Of a stretch of DNA of 12,147 nt, positions 1-6,301 are shown in pieces (position 1 is the stretch's first letter; every line of letters starts with the position of its first letter). The DNA comes from JAGXTF01 sp038317095. GTDB taxonomy: Bacteria > Bacteroidota > Bacteroidia > NS11-12g > UBA955. The notes under the pieces are model-generated. The model did no database searches. It worked only from the letters and a program-made list of their open reading frames with translations, and was not told the origin of the DNA. The position numbers were made by a program, and so were the translations under genes. Location: the NCBI GenBank assembly GCA_038317095.1, contig JBBQBB010000078.1:1-12147 (forward strand), read 5' to 3'.

Positions 1-92
1 TGGTGTTTGCCATGGTGTATCTCCATAGTGCGCGCATCAATGTGGGGTTCTAATGCATCTAATGCATAAGGAAGTTGTGGTAGTTCGAACAT
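1..92 (-). CDS. sod: Fe/Mn superoxide dismutase, N-terminal part (cut by window edge)
   Basis: This enzyme dismutates superoxide to hydrogen peroxide and oxygen in the cytoplasm, using an iron or manganese ion. Thirty codons and part of the next are visible from the ATG at 92-90 leftward. They begin MFELPQLPYALDALEPH and continue to an EIHHGKH stretch, which matches the classical N-terminus of the Fe/Mn SOD family. The first histidine of that stretch, residue 26, is the position of the first metal ligand in E. coli SodA. Most of the protein lies beyond position 1, so the metal preference cannot be judged. A well-formed Bacteroidota promoter lies just upstream and overlaps that of the divergent transporter gene. 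Family identity is close to certain; the gene symbol is generic. Confidence 0.93.
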   Translation of the reverse strand, partial: MFELPQLPYALDALEPHIDARTMEIHHGKH

Positions 93-128
93 ATTTTTTA
101 TTATTAAGTTGTTATTTATACTATTGGG

Positions 129-160
129 TTGACAAAATTATAACCAATTTGGGTAGTTTG
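129..160 (+). promoter_or_regulatory. Possible promoter of the pnuC-type gene
   Basis: TTG (129-131) and TAGTTTG (154-160) lie 22 bases apart. The -7 box is one base short of TAnnTTTG, so this is a near match. If used, transcription would begin only a few bases before the ATG at 171. It sits inside the sod promoter on the opposite strand, so the two could exclude each other. Confidence 0.4.
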
Positions 161-165
161 CCAAA
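133..165 (-). promoter_or_regulatory. Promoter of the superoxide dismutase gene
   Basis: Read on the minus strand, TTTG (165-162) is followed after 21 bases by TAATTTTG (140-133). This is an exact match to the Bacteroidota sigma factor consensus TTTG-N19-21-TAnnTTTG. It predicts a leader of roughly 35-40 bases before the ATG at 92. The site overlaps the proposed pnuC promoter on the other strand. Confidence 0.65.
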
Positions 166-170
166 TTGAC

Positions 171-812
171 ATGAAAGAGAGTTTACTTTTGTGCGTTATG
201 TCAACTACTTTGGGTCACGATTTGCTCGCATTTATTTCCAATCCTTTGGAATTATTTGCCGCAGTTGCTGGGTTTTTAGGTGTTTGGTTGGCAACCAAAG
301 AAAATGCATGGAATTGGCCGTTCAATATAGTTTCTGCAGGTCTATACGCTGTTGTTTTTTATCAATCCAATTTTTTTAGCGATACCGTTTTGCAGTTTGT
401 GTTTGTTTTTATGTCTATTTATGGTTGGTTTTTGTGGATTCCAGGTAAAATGAACAAACAAGTGTTGACAGTTTCTCGTTTAAGCAACCACCATAGATTT
501 CTGCTATTTGCAACTTTTTTAATCACATGGCTTGGCTGGTATAAAGCACTTATTTTCCTTAAACCCTATGCATTTTTTCCTTTTTGGGACAGTTTAACTA
601 CCTGTTTGAGTTTGTTTGCGGTAGGCTTGCAAGCCCAGAAAAAAATAGAGAATTGGTACATTTGGCTGCTGGCAAATGCTATATTTATTCCCATGTATTG
701 CATACGTGGTTTGCTGGTTACAGGTATTTTGTACGGTTTGTTTTTTGCTATTGCTTTAAATGGATTAAGGTTGTGGATGAAAATTTTGTCTCAGAAAACA
801 GTTAGTTCATAG
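171..812 (+). CDS. pnuC: PnuC-family vitamin transporter (nicotinamide riboside type)
   Basis: PnuC proteins are inner-membrane facilitators that bring in nicotinamide riboside, or thiamine and riboflavin in sister groups. The 213-residue product has the family layout of about seven membrane helices. Its hallmarks are NPLELFAAVAGFLGVWLA (residues 24-41), NAWNWP (45-50), the SDTVLQ helix with YGW (70-86), and a C-terminal NWYIWLLANA block (161-170) ending in GLRLW. Length is normal. The ATG at 171 is used here; an in-frame ATG at 198 is possible, since conserved sequence begins only around residue 24. Neither has a Shine-Dalgarno sequence. No thiamine or NAD gene is adjacent, and the short upstream spacer has no room for a TPP riboswitch, so the substrate is inferred from family only. 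The family call is firm. Confidence 0.88.
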   Translation: MKESLLLCVMSTTLGHDLLAFISNPLELFAAVAGFLGVWLATKENAWNWPFNIVSAGLYAVVFYQSNFFSDTVLQFVFVFMSIYGWFLWIPGKMNKQVLTVSRLSNHHRFLLFATFLITWLGWYKALIFLKPYAFFPFWDSLTTCLSLFAVGLQAQKKIENWYIWLLANAIFIPMYCIRGLLVTGILYGLFFAIALNGLRLWMKILSQKTVSS

Positions 813-853
813 ATTGAAGCAAAAAAGAAGTGGCTTAAAAGTTTGATTGTTTT

Positions 854-861
854 TAAATTTG
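854..861 (+). promoter_or_regulatory. -7 box directly upstream of the META lipoprotein gene
   Basis: TAAATTTG is an exact TAnnTTTG match that ends only four bases before the ATG at 866. No TTG lies 19-21 bases further upstream, so the -33 half is missing. If active, it would give a leaderless mRNA. It could be chance in AT-rich DNA. Confidence 0.35.
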
Positions 862-865
862 TAAA

Positions 866-1291
866 ATGTTTCGTCTTTCCCTTTCCTTTTTTTTAATTTT
901 ACTTTTGGCAGGTTGCATAAAATCTGATAATTTTTCTGCGCGTATGCGGGTCCAAAAACAAAAACATTGGGAAATAATCTATGCAGATAGTTTACAGCCA
1001 GATTCAATGTCTTTGACCCGCCCTACCATGGATTTTGAACTATCCAATCTAAAATGCACCGGCAACGGGGGTTGCAATTCTTTTTCAGCCAATTTTTTAT
1101 GGAATACAAAGTCTATGGAATTTGGTCAAATTTCGTCAACCAAAATGTTTTGTGGGAATGGGGGCAGTGATCTAGAAGCAGCTGTGTTTGGGGCTATGCG
1201 CAACGTAAATGTCGCAAAGTCAGCCAATGGTGACATTCAAATGTTAGACGACAAAGGCAAATTGCGCTTGATTTTAACGCCAAAGAAATAG
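866..1291 (+). CDS. META/HslJ-like domain lipoprotein
   Basis: This is a small exported lipoprotein of 141 residues. A hydrophobic leader ends in the lipobox LAGC, with the lipidated cysteine at residue 17. The mature part carries the META (HslJ, formerly DUF306) signature: a GGCNSFSANF stretch around 68-77, the FGQISSTKMFC strand around 86-96, then an acidic DLEAAVF helix and a closing strand ending RLILTPK. Family members are beta-rich envelope proteins linked to stress or heat-shock phenotypes in other bacteria, without an established reaction. The domain is slightly short at its front, but all recognisable elements are present. It lies 53 bases after pnuC and 82 bases before gap, on the same strand. 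Gap has its own promoter, so cotranscription is not needed. Confidence 0.82.
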   Translation: MFRLSLSFFLILLLAGCIKSDNFSARMRVQKQKHWEIIYADSLQPDSMSLTRPTMDFELSNLKCTGNGGCNSFSANFLWNTKSMEFGQISSTKMFCGNGGSDLEAAVFGAMRNVNVAKSANGDIQMLDDKGKLRLILTPKK

Positions 1292-1294
1292 TAT

Positions 1295-1340
1295 TATTTG
1301 CCTCTAAATTCGTGGTTTCTTGTCTGTTTCGGGGCAAATA
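1295..1340. repeat. Inverted repeat across the gap promoter
   Basis: TATTTGCC (1295-1302) and GGCAAATA (1333-1340) are perfect 8-base inverted copies, 30 bases apart. The right copy lies in the spacer between the -33 and -7 elements of the gap promoter. It could be a binding site for a dimeric regulator or for two dimers; this is an inference from position and symmetry only. Confidence 0.35.
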
Positions 1341-1350
1341 CCTAATTTTG
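1320..1350 (+). promoter_or_regulatory. Promoter of the gap gene
   Basis: TTG (1320-1322), a 20-base spacer and TAATTTTG (1343-1350) match the Bacteroidota consensus exactly in the -7 box and in spacing. Transcription would start near 1355, giving a leader of about 20 bases that is A-rich and lacks a Shine-Dalgarno sequence, as is usual in this phylum. Confidence 0.7.
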
Positions 1351-1373
1351 CGCCTCCATAAAACAATAAAATA

Positions 1374-2381
1374 ATGAGTGTAAAAGTTGCTATTAATGGC
1401 TTTGGCCGAATCGGTCGCCTGGTTTTTCGTCAAATCTATAACATGGAAGGCATTGATGTTGTTGCAATCAACGACTTAACCAGCCCTGCTGTGCTTGCCC
1501 ACCTTTTAAAATACGACAGCGCCCAAGGGCGTTTTAATGTAGATGTTAAAGCAACAGACAATTCTATCATTGTAAATGGCCATGAAGTAAAAATTTATGC
1601 CCAAAAAGACCCATCTCAAATTCCTTGGGGCAATCATGGTGTTGATGTGGTTATTGAAAGCACAGGTTTCTTTGCAGACAAGGATGCCGCTTCTGCCCAC
1701 ATTAAAGCGGGTGCAAAACGTGTTGTAATTTCTGCTCCAGCTACTGGCGATTTGAAAACTGTTGTTTTCAATGTAAATCATGAAATTTTAGATGGTTCTG
1801 AAACTATTATTAGCTGCGCAAGTTGCACTACCAACTGTTTGGCACCTATGGCAAAAGCTTTGAATGATAATTTTACCATTCTTGCAGGTAGTATGACAAC
1901 CATACATGCTTACACCAATGACCAGAACACATTGGATGCGCCGCACCCAAAAAACGATTTGCGTCGTGCACGTGCAGCCGCCCAAAACATAGTGCCCAAC
2001 AGCACCGGAGCCGCAAAAGCAATTGGTTTGGTGTTGCCAGAATTGAAAGGCAAATTGGATGGTGGAGCACAGCGTGTGCCAGTAATTACTGGTTCTGTAA
2101 CAGAATTGACCGCCATCTGTGAAAAGAAAACAACTGTAGAAGCCGTGAACGCATGCATGAAAGCTGCTTCAAATGAAAGTTTTGGTTACACCGAAGAAGA
2201 ACTGGTAAGCAGCGATATCGTTGGAATACATTTTGGTTCCCTTTTTGATGCCACCCAAACCAAAGTGGTAACCGTAGGAGACGCACAATTGATAAAAGTT
2301 GTGAGTTGGTACGACAATGAAATGAGCTATGTGAGCCAATTGGTGCGCACAGTCAATCATTTTGCTGGATTGATTGGTTAA
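1374..2381 (+). CDS. gap: Type I glyceraldehyde-3-phosphate dehydrogenase
   Basis: This cytoplasmic enzyme converts glyceraldehyde 3-phosphate, NAD+ and phosphate to 1,3-bisphosphoglycerate in glycolysis. At 335 residues it has the usual length and appears intact. The Rossmann motif NGFGRIGR is at 8-15. Asp34 after the second strand argues for NAD rather than NADP. The catalytic cysteine is C151 in ASCTTNC, with its partner H178 in TTIHAYT. Phosphate-site segments include NSTGAAK (209-215) and the arginine of GGAQRVPV (230-237). The C-terminal SWYDNEMSYV (311-320) is also standard. No partner glycolytic genes adjoin it; it has its own promoter and sits alone. The ATG at 1374 gives the canonical N-terminus. 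Confidence 0.98.
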   Translation: MSVKVAINGFGRIGRLVFRQIYNMEGIDVVAINDLTSPAVLAHLLKYDSAQGRFNVDVKATDNSIIVNGHEVKIYAQKDPSQIPWGNHGVDVVIESTGFFADKDAASAHIKAGAKRVVISAPATGDLKTVVFNVNHEILDGSETIISCASCTTNCLAPMAKALNDNFTILAGSMTTIHAYTNDQNTLDAPHPKNDLRRARAAAQNIVPNSTGAAKAIGLVLPELKGKLDGGAQRVPVITGSVTELTAICEKKTTVEAVNACMKAASNESFGYTEEELVSSDIVGIHFGSLFDATQTKVVTVGDAQLIKVVSWYDNEMSYVSQLVRTVNHFAGLIG

Positions 2382-2489
2382 TATCCTTAGATAAATATTT
2401 TAAAACCCAAGTCTTTTACTCGCGTTTTTTTGTGATTAAAGGTTCCATGCGCGCAAATTGAAAGCGCCAAATATCGGATATTTCTTGTA

Positions 2490-2692
2490 GTCATATACAG
2501 GTTTTATCTGCTTTTGAGTATATTTTCGTGTGAAAAGAAACCAACTGCGTAACATATTGGCCCAGTTAAAGTCAAAAGAATGGACCATATAAATACAAGA
2601 TATTTCAAGAAGAATACGGACATGGTTTTCCCTTACAACCCGTGTCTATGGAATTTGAGAATACTGCGAATTGGGTTTTGAAATTAAAATAA
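2490..2692 (+). pseudogene. Decayed small lipoprotein gene (proposed)
   Basis: The 359 bases between gap and the DUF1653 gene have no intact gene, but three successive frames read like one broken protein. The first, from about 2493 where ATA stands in the expected place of ATG, gives YRFYLLLSIFSC, a lipoprotein-like leader ending in cysteine and then EKKPTA and a stop. The second (about 2518-2589) gives NQLRNILAQLKSKEWT. The third (2570-2692) gives YKYKIFQEEYGHG and ends NTANWVLKLK with a stop at 2690-2692. Simple joins would make a 60-70 residue protein, possibly missing an internal part. Reading by eye cannot separate this firmly from chance in AT-rich DNA, and no homolog was identified. 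No other element was seen in this spacer. Confidence 0.35.
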
Positions 2693-2727
2693 GTAATTGG
2701 ATACTTCAGCAATACGGCAAGAGAACT

Positions 2728-2735
2728 TATTTTTG
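2728..2735 (+). promoter_or_regulatory. -7 box directly upstream of the DUF1653 gene
   Basis: TATTTTTG matches TAnnTTTG exactly and ends five bases before the ATG at 2741. The nearest upstream TTG (2697-2699) is 28 bases away, which is too far for the normal spacer. If functional, it gives a leaderless or nearly leaderless message. Confidence 0.35.
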
Positions 2736-2740
2736 TAGCA

Positions 2741-2962
2741 ATGATTCCCCCCGGCAAATACCGCCACTACAAAGGCAAAGAATATGAAGTAATTGGTTTG
2801 GCATTGCACAGCGAAACGTTGGAAGAAATGGTGGTTTATAAGCCATTGTATGCGATCCCAGACATCCCTGCGGGCACTTTGTGGGTGAGGCCATTGAATA
2901 TGTTTTTAGATAGAGTAAAAACCGGCGATAACGAAATTCTACGTTTTCAATTTATGGGTTGA
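2741..2962 (+). CDS. DUF1653 domain protein
   Basis: This is a 73-residue cytoplasmic protein consisting of a single DUF1653 domain. The family pattern is plain: GKYRHYKGKEYEVIG (5-19), ALHSETLEEMVVYKPLY (21-37), the LWVRPLNMF segment (48-56), and a final RFQF strand. Family members are small all-beta proteins of 65-80 residues found widely in bacteria, with no settled function. The length here is complete, and the ATG at 2741 is the only sensible start. It is flanked by the decayed lipoprotein spacer and, 84 bases downstream, the START-like gene, which has its own -7 box. No operon partner suggests a role. Confidence 0.88.
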   Translation: MIPPGKYRHYKGKEYEVIGLALHSETLEEMVVYKPLYAIPDIPAGTLWVRPLNMFLDRVKTGDNEILRFQFMG

Positions 2963-2997
2963 TATTCCCCCAATGCGGTATTTCGCTAAAAAAGTGT

Positions 2998-3005
2998 TAA
3001 CTTTG
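2998..3005 (+). promoter_or_regulatory. -7 box upstream of the START-like gene
   Basis: TAACTTTG matches TAnnTTTG exactly and would give a leader of about 35 bases before the ATG at 3047. No TTG occurs at the expected distance upstream, so only half of the promoter is recognisable. Confidence 0.4.
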
Positions 3006-3046
3006 GAATAAGTTGTTGGAGGGGTTCGGCATCTTAAATACAAATT

Positions 3047-3670
3047 ATGAAATTAAAATTATTTACGGTTGCCTGCATAGGATTGCTATGTGCTTTTAGC
3101 GCACCCAATCTTAAATTAAAAACAACTTCAGATTTTGTTTTGGTAGAAACCACAAAAAAGATTTCGCTGTACGAAAAATGGTACGAAATATCGAAGGGAA
3201 AACAAGCCAGGGAGCTAAAAGCGGAGTTCACCATTGAAGCCAATATTGCTGAGATAGAAACCTTGCTGCAAAGTGAAGCCAAAGGAACGCTGTGGAATTC
3301 GAAATCTAAAACGTACAAGATTAAAGACAATACCAAAACTGCCTGGGTAAATTACATTGAATATGCCTTGCCATGGCCCATGGACAACCAAGATTGCGTA
3401 TTGAAATATTCCAAATCTAGCATGGGTGCCGTAGCTTCCATTGTTTCTTTTGCCAGTTCGGTGCATGCGTCATTTCCCGAGAAAAAAGACATTTCTAGAA
3501 TTCCAAATGTAAAAGGCAAATGGATATTAACCCAAAGTGGAAACACCACTAAGGTAGTTTACCATATTACCACATCGCCAAGCACCACCTTGCCCAGGGT
3601 TGTAACCGACCCCATAGTGCGTGGTAATATTATTAGCACCTTGGCGGCATTTAGGGATTTGCTAGAATAA
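3047..3670 (+). CDS. Exported START-like (SRPBCC fold) protein
   Basis: The product is 207 residues with an N-terminal signal sequence (residues 1-19, MKLKLF then a hydrophobic run to AFSA). The mature protein resembles bacterial START-domain proteins, which form a helix-grip fold around a lipid or other hydrophobic ligand. Visible matches are KAEFTIEANIAEIETLL (58-74), the central WVNYIEYALPWPMDNQDCV (100-118), a KWILTQSGNTTKVVYHI strand pair (158-174), and the C-terminal helix DPIVRGNIISTLAAFRDLL (188-206). The DP-helix ending is characteristic of START proteins. The ligand is unknown and no enzymatic residues are claimed. It sits alone, with a -7 box upstream and an intrinsic terminator seven bases after the stop codon, so it is probably monocistronic. 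Confidence 0.78.
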   Translation: MKLKLFTVACIGLLCAFSAPNLKLKTTSDFVLVETTKKISLYEKWYEISKGKQARELKAEFTIEANIAEIETLLQSEAKGTLWNSKSKTYKIKDNTKTAWVNYIEYALPWPMDNQDCVLKYSKSSMGAVASIVSFASSVHASFPEKKDISRIPNVKGKWILTQSGNTTKVVYHITTSPSTTLPRVVTDPIVRGNIISTLAAFRDLLE

Positions 3671-3676
3671 AAGAGC

Positions 3677-3704
3677 AAAAAGTGGATAAGTTACGCTTTT
3701 TTTT
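3677..3704 (+). terminator. Intrinsic terminator after the START-like gene
   Basis: AAAAAGTG (3677-3684) pairs with CGCTTTTT (3694-3701) through one G-U wobble, with a nine-base loop. The right arm runs into an eight-T tract (3697-3704). It begins seven bases after the stop codon, as expected for a rho-independent terminator. Confidence 0.7.
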
Positions 3705-4109
3705 GCAATTTAGGATTCAAGTTGTTATATATTTGTTTAGTTAGTTAATTGAAGAAGGGTGAATCTTTGGTTTTTTAGCACACCTTAATTTTTGTTCCTG
3801 GATTGGTTTTGACTTTACCCGCAAAATTTTAAAACCAGTGAATATTAATTAGTATTTTGAAATGCCGTATTTATTTTCCTGCAATTTATTCACTTCTAAA
3901 GGTGAGCCTTGTAGCTTCTGTTTTATAAACCCCGAACTGCACTGTATAAAAGATTTTGTAGCTTCTGAATACTGTTATTTGGAATATTAGTATGGTGGAA
4001 TTTTGTTTTCTGGCCAGAATAATTATTAATCCGAAACTCTTCAAGGATATTGCAGAGTCACTTATCTCAAACTGGTGTTCAAATTTGGGAAAAAATAAAA
4101 CTAAACTAA
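3705..4109. other. 405-base AT-rich spacer without a convincing gene
   Basis: No gene with a recognisable product was found. The spacer contains two perfect direct copies of TTGTAGCTTCTG (3909-3920 and 3956-3967), 47 bases apart. A short open frame from 3992 runs into the next gene in another frame and is probably spurious. The last 20 bases before 4110 are A-rich, as in other leaders here, but no complete promoter was recognised. Confidence 0.5.
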
Positions 4110-4448
4110 ATGAAAAAATCAATTTTAATTCTTTTATTTGCCTTTGTAGTCTTCAATTCATATTGTTCAACAATTACCATGATGGGTAGAAAAACAGGGG
4201 GAGCACAGAACGGAAGAACTGCAATTTGTGACCCACTTTACCCCGCAGAAACATGTGCAACATTTGTAGTATTGGATGGTAAGAGTACAACAATTACCAG
4301 AACAATTTATGACGCAACTCCAATATCAATAACTCGCGGAACTGTTGAGCATAGAAATGCAGGAGGAACTTTGCTATGGAGTGGAACTGGTTCTACCATA
4401 ACCGCGTCAGCTATCGGATCTTATATTGAATATACTATTAATCCATAG
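4110..4448 (+). CDS. Small exported protein of unknown function
   Basis: This 112-residue protein has a clear signal sequence: MKKS, then a hydrophobic run to about residue 18, with cleavage likely near NSYCS (16-20). The mature domain of about 92 residues has two cysteines, C40 and C49, which could form a disulfide outside the cytoplasm. It is rich in threonine, serine and glycine and looks beta-stranded. Cysteine 19 is not in a good lipobox, so lipidation is unlikely. No family was recognised. The next gene starts seven bases after the stop codon and also encodes an exported protein with a cysteine pair, so the two probably act together. A strong hairpin with a T-run begins 26 bases past the stop codon and may end most transcripts here, leaving this gene the more highly expressed of the pair. 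Confidence 0.72.
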   Translation: MKKSILILLFAFVVFNSYCSTITMMGRKTGGAQNGRTAICDPLYPAETCATFVVLDGKSTTITRTIYDATPISITRGTVEHRNAGGTLLWSGTGSTITASAIGSYIEYTINP

Positions 4449-4455
4449 TTTAAAT

Positions 4456-5952
4456 ATGAAATTTGATAATTCTAAAAGAGCATCCAATTTGAGTGCTCTT
4501 TTTATGTTTCTCTTGGCTTTTAATGCACAATCCCTTTCAGCGTTTAAGTTGTGGACGCCAGTGGATACTAAATCGAAAATGTTGTTTTTTGACTTTGTGA
4601 GTGATTATAAAATATTATCATCGGATCAAGTAATATTTTTGAATGCGAGCAATTGCTATATATGCAAGCAAGTCATAAAACATACCAACAAAAACTTTCT
4701 TGACAGTGTTAAAGTGTTTTTAAAAACAGATGACACTTCAATTCAAAATTATTACACCAGGGATTTGGGAATAAAACATGTATTTTTAATAGATAGAAAA
4801 TTTTATCCGTTTATTAAAATATTTCTTACGAGCTCAATTCAGGATGTTGTACTTAATTTCAATAATACGCTGATATCCATTAAATACAATACCTTGGACT
4901 ATAATAATTTCGCCAAATCATTGAATGAAGTTAACAATAATAAACCAGAAATAACGACCATTGTGAAACAAAAAGGTGGTATTTTAGATTTTAGTGTAAA
5001 TGGTCAGGATATGGTTATAAAGGACAAAACACAAAAATTCTTAATTAAACACAATATAGATACTTTTAATTTTTTGAATATAATGTCAAATTCAATATAT
5101 GATTCCGTGATATTAGGAAAATTTCGAAAAGATTTTAATTTCAAAGGAATATTAAAAAATGCGGCGACTTTTAATAAATATGGATTGGAGTATTTTTCGA
5201 CGCAAGGCATTACTAAAGCAGATTCAGGGTTTTATATTTTTTCTATAATTTCATTCTGTGAACTATATCCGAAAGACTCGCTGGTTATATTCGGAAAACA
5301 CTGTTTAATCAAAATGAATGTTGTACTTAAAACACTGGATTTTAGACTCATGAATCTTGAAATTCCGGATAAAAAAATAGCTATGGGCGCATCGGCAATT
5401 TTTCGATATTGTAGATTAATTGAAGGGGGGAGGATATTAATAGGCAGATATTTTACAAATGAAGATTCAGCAAAGCTAAATCATTTAAATATGAAAAAAG
5501 TACCACTGTTTTTAGTTTTGAATAAAGACAATAGTTATAAAACCATCGATGTTTCGAAAAAAATAATATTAAATTCTTTTAAATACAATACAATATTTGG
5601 ACAAATGCCTTCAACTATTTGTAATGGCAATATATTTTTTTATAATAATGCTATGGTTTACAATCATTTAAAGAACAAACCTATAGAAATAGAATGGTTA
5701 AAAAGTATGTTTCAAGCAGAATTTAATTTGGAATCATTAGGGCTTATTGAGGTAGAAAAAGTTGTGGACGGTTATAAGTTTTATTTTATTAATGGTAAAA
5801 GTATTGTTTGCGTGAGTACTGATGAATTGTTTACAATGAAAGACTATTCAGAATTCGAAGGTGAAAAGAAGATAAAAATTGCGAAGGAAACTGATGCAGG
5901 CATTTATTTTACTGATGGTTTAGGTATATATAGATTTAAAGTAACATTTTAG
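4456..5952 (+). CDS. Large exported protein with a CxxC thiol motif, function unknown
   Basis: Read from the ATG at 4456, this is 498 residues. An N-region with K2, K7 and R8 leads into a hydrophobic stretch and a likely cleavage site at SLSA (26-29). Shortly after, VIFLNASNCYICKQVIKHT (59-77) looks like a thioredoxin-type strand, active-site turn and helix, with C67 and C70 as the thiol pair. The remaining 400 residues are strand-rich, with repeated aromatic and aspartate/lysine patterns, and were not assigned to a family. A propeller or similar beta architecture is only a guess. A TTG at 4426 would add ten residues overlapping the upstream gene and is unlikely. An ATG at 4504 would remove the basic N-region. 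Base composition is markedly more AT-rich than the housekeeping genes, suggesting acquired DNA. It converges on the small membrane protein gene. Confidence 0.7.
   Translation: MKFDNSKRASNLSALFMFLLAFNAQSLSAFKLWTPVDTKSKMLFFDFVSDYKILSSDQVIFLNASNCYICKQVIKHTNKNFLDSVKVFLKTDDTSIQNYYTRDLGIKHVFLIDRKFYPFIKIFLTSSIQDVVLNFNNTLISIKYNTLDYNNFAKSLNEVNNNKPEITTIVKQKGGILDFSVNGQDMVIKDKTQKFLIKHNIDTFNFLNIMSNSIYDSVILGKFRKDFNFKGILKNAATFNKYGLEYFSTQGITKADSGFYIFSIISFCELYPKDSLVIFGKHCLIKMNVVLKTLDFRLMNLEIPDKKIAMGASAIFRYCRLIEGGRILIGRYFTNEDSAKLNHLNMKKVPLFLVLNKDNSYKTIDVSKKIILNSFKYNTIFGQMPSTICNGNIFFYNNAMVYNHLKNKPIEIEWLKSMFQAEFNLESLGLIEVEKVVDGYKFYFINGKSIVCVSTDELFTMKDYSEFEGEKKIKIAKETDAGIYFTDGLGIYRFKVTF
4474..4503 (+). terminator. 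Intrinsic terminator or attenuator inside the start of the thiol-protein gene
   Basis: AAAAGAGCA (4474-4482) and TGCTCTTTT (4494-4502) form a perfect nine-base-pair stem with an 11-base loop, followed by TTTTT (4499-4503). It has every feature of a rho-independent terminator for the gene ending at 4448. However, it lies within codons 7-16 of the downstream gene, so it could set the expression ratio of the two genes. Confidence 0.65.
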
Positions 5953-5955
5953 AAT

Positions 5956-5987
5956 AAAAAACCCCGCCTGATGCAAAGCAGACGGGG
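5956..5987 (-). terminator. Intrinsic terminator of the small membrane protein gene
   Basis: On the minus strand, CCCCGTCTG (5987-5979) pairs with CAGGCGGGG (5970-5962) through one G-U wobble, with an eight-base loop and a following run of six T (5961-5956). On the plus strand the same pair is a C/A mismatch and no T-run follows, so it serves the minus-strand gene. Confidence 0.82.
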
Positions 5988-6016
5988 CGGAGGGTAATAA
6001 CACCGGTAACAAATAA

Positions 6017-6301
6017 TCAGGCTAAATCTTCGTTCATCCGGTGTGCATCTTCGGGTTTAATTTTGTCTGTTTTGGTATGGTAGTTTAAAAGTGTTTCTCC
6101 AAATTCGTGCAAATAAAATTTTAACCCTGTTACGCCTTCGGAAGCCAATGAACTTAAACAGGCCAACAATCCGATAGGGAAAAATAACCATGCTAAAATG
6201 CCCTCATGAAAAGGCCTGTTTGAGTTGCCCATAAGTTGGGTTAGAATTGCACCTGCCATAAAAAAAGCAGGGTAAAGCATTAAAAATAGTGCGGTTGTCA
6301 T
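6017..6301 (-). CDS. Small two-helix membrane protein, function unknown
   Basis: This 94-residue protein has two predicted membrane segments, at about residues 2-22 (LFLMLYPAFFMAGAIL) and 36-54 (LAWLFFPIGLLACLSSL). They are joined by a short polar loop and followed by a charged tail of about 40 residues ending KPEDAHRMNEDLA. No family was recognised. The ATG at 6301 is preceded by an A- and G-rich stretch with two GGA triplets, which would make a fair ribosome binding site, unusual in this window. A strong terminator follows the stop codon by about 30 bases, supporting a real monocistronic gene. No neighbour shares its strand closely; the next minus-strand gene upstream is about 460 bases away. 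The role is unknown. Confidence 0.68.
   Translation of the reverse strand: MTTALFLMLYPAFFMAGAILTQLMGNSNRPFHEGILAWLFFPIGLLACLSSLASEGVTGLKFYLHEFGETLLNYHTKTDKIKPEDAHRMNEDLA

Noticed and set aside
3909..3967. Two direct copies of TTGTAGCTTCTG, 47 bases apart, considered as a mobile-element or att trace
   Set aside because: There are only two 12-base copies, with no inverted repeats, integrase or gene boundary nearby; a chance or small local duplication is enough to explain them.
3992..4189. 65-codon open frame just before and overlapping the 112-residue gene
   Set aside because: Its second half is the out-of-frame reading of the signal-peptide gene and its first half has no recognisable feature, so it is treated as chance.
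4426..4455. TTG start extending the thiol-protein gene upstream into the end of the 112-residue gene
   Set aside because: The ATG at 4456 follows the upstream stop by seven bases and gives a proper signal peptide. The extra ten residues only translate the end of the upstream gene in another frame.
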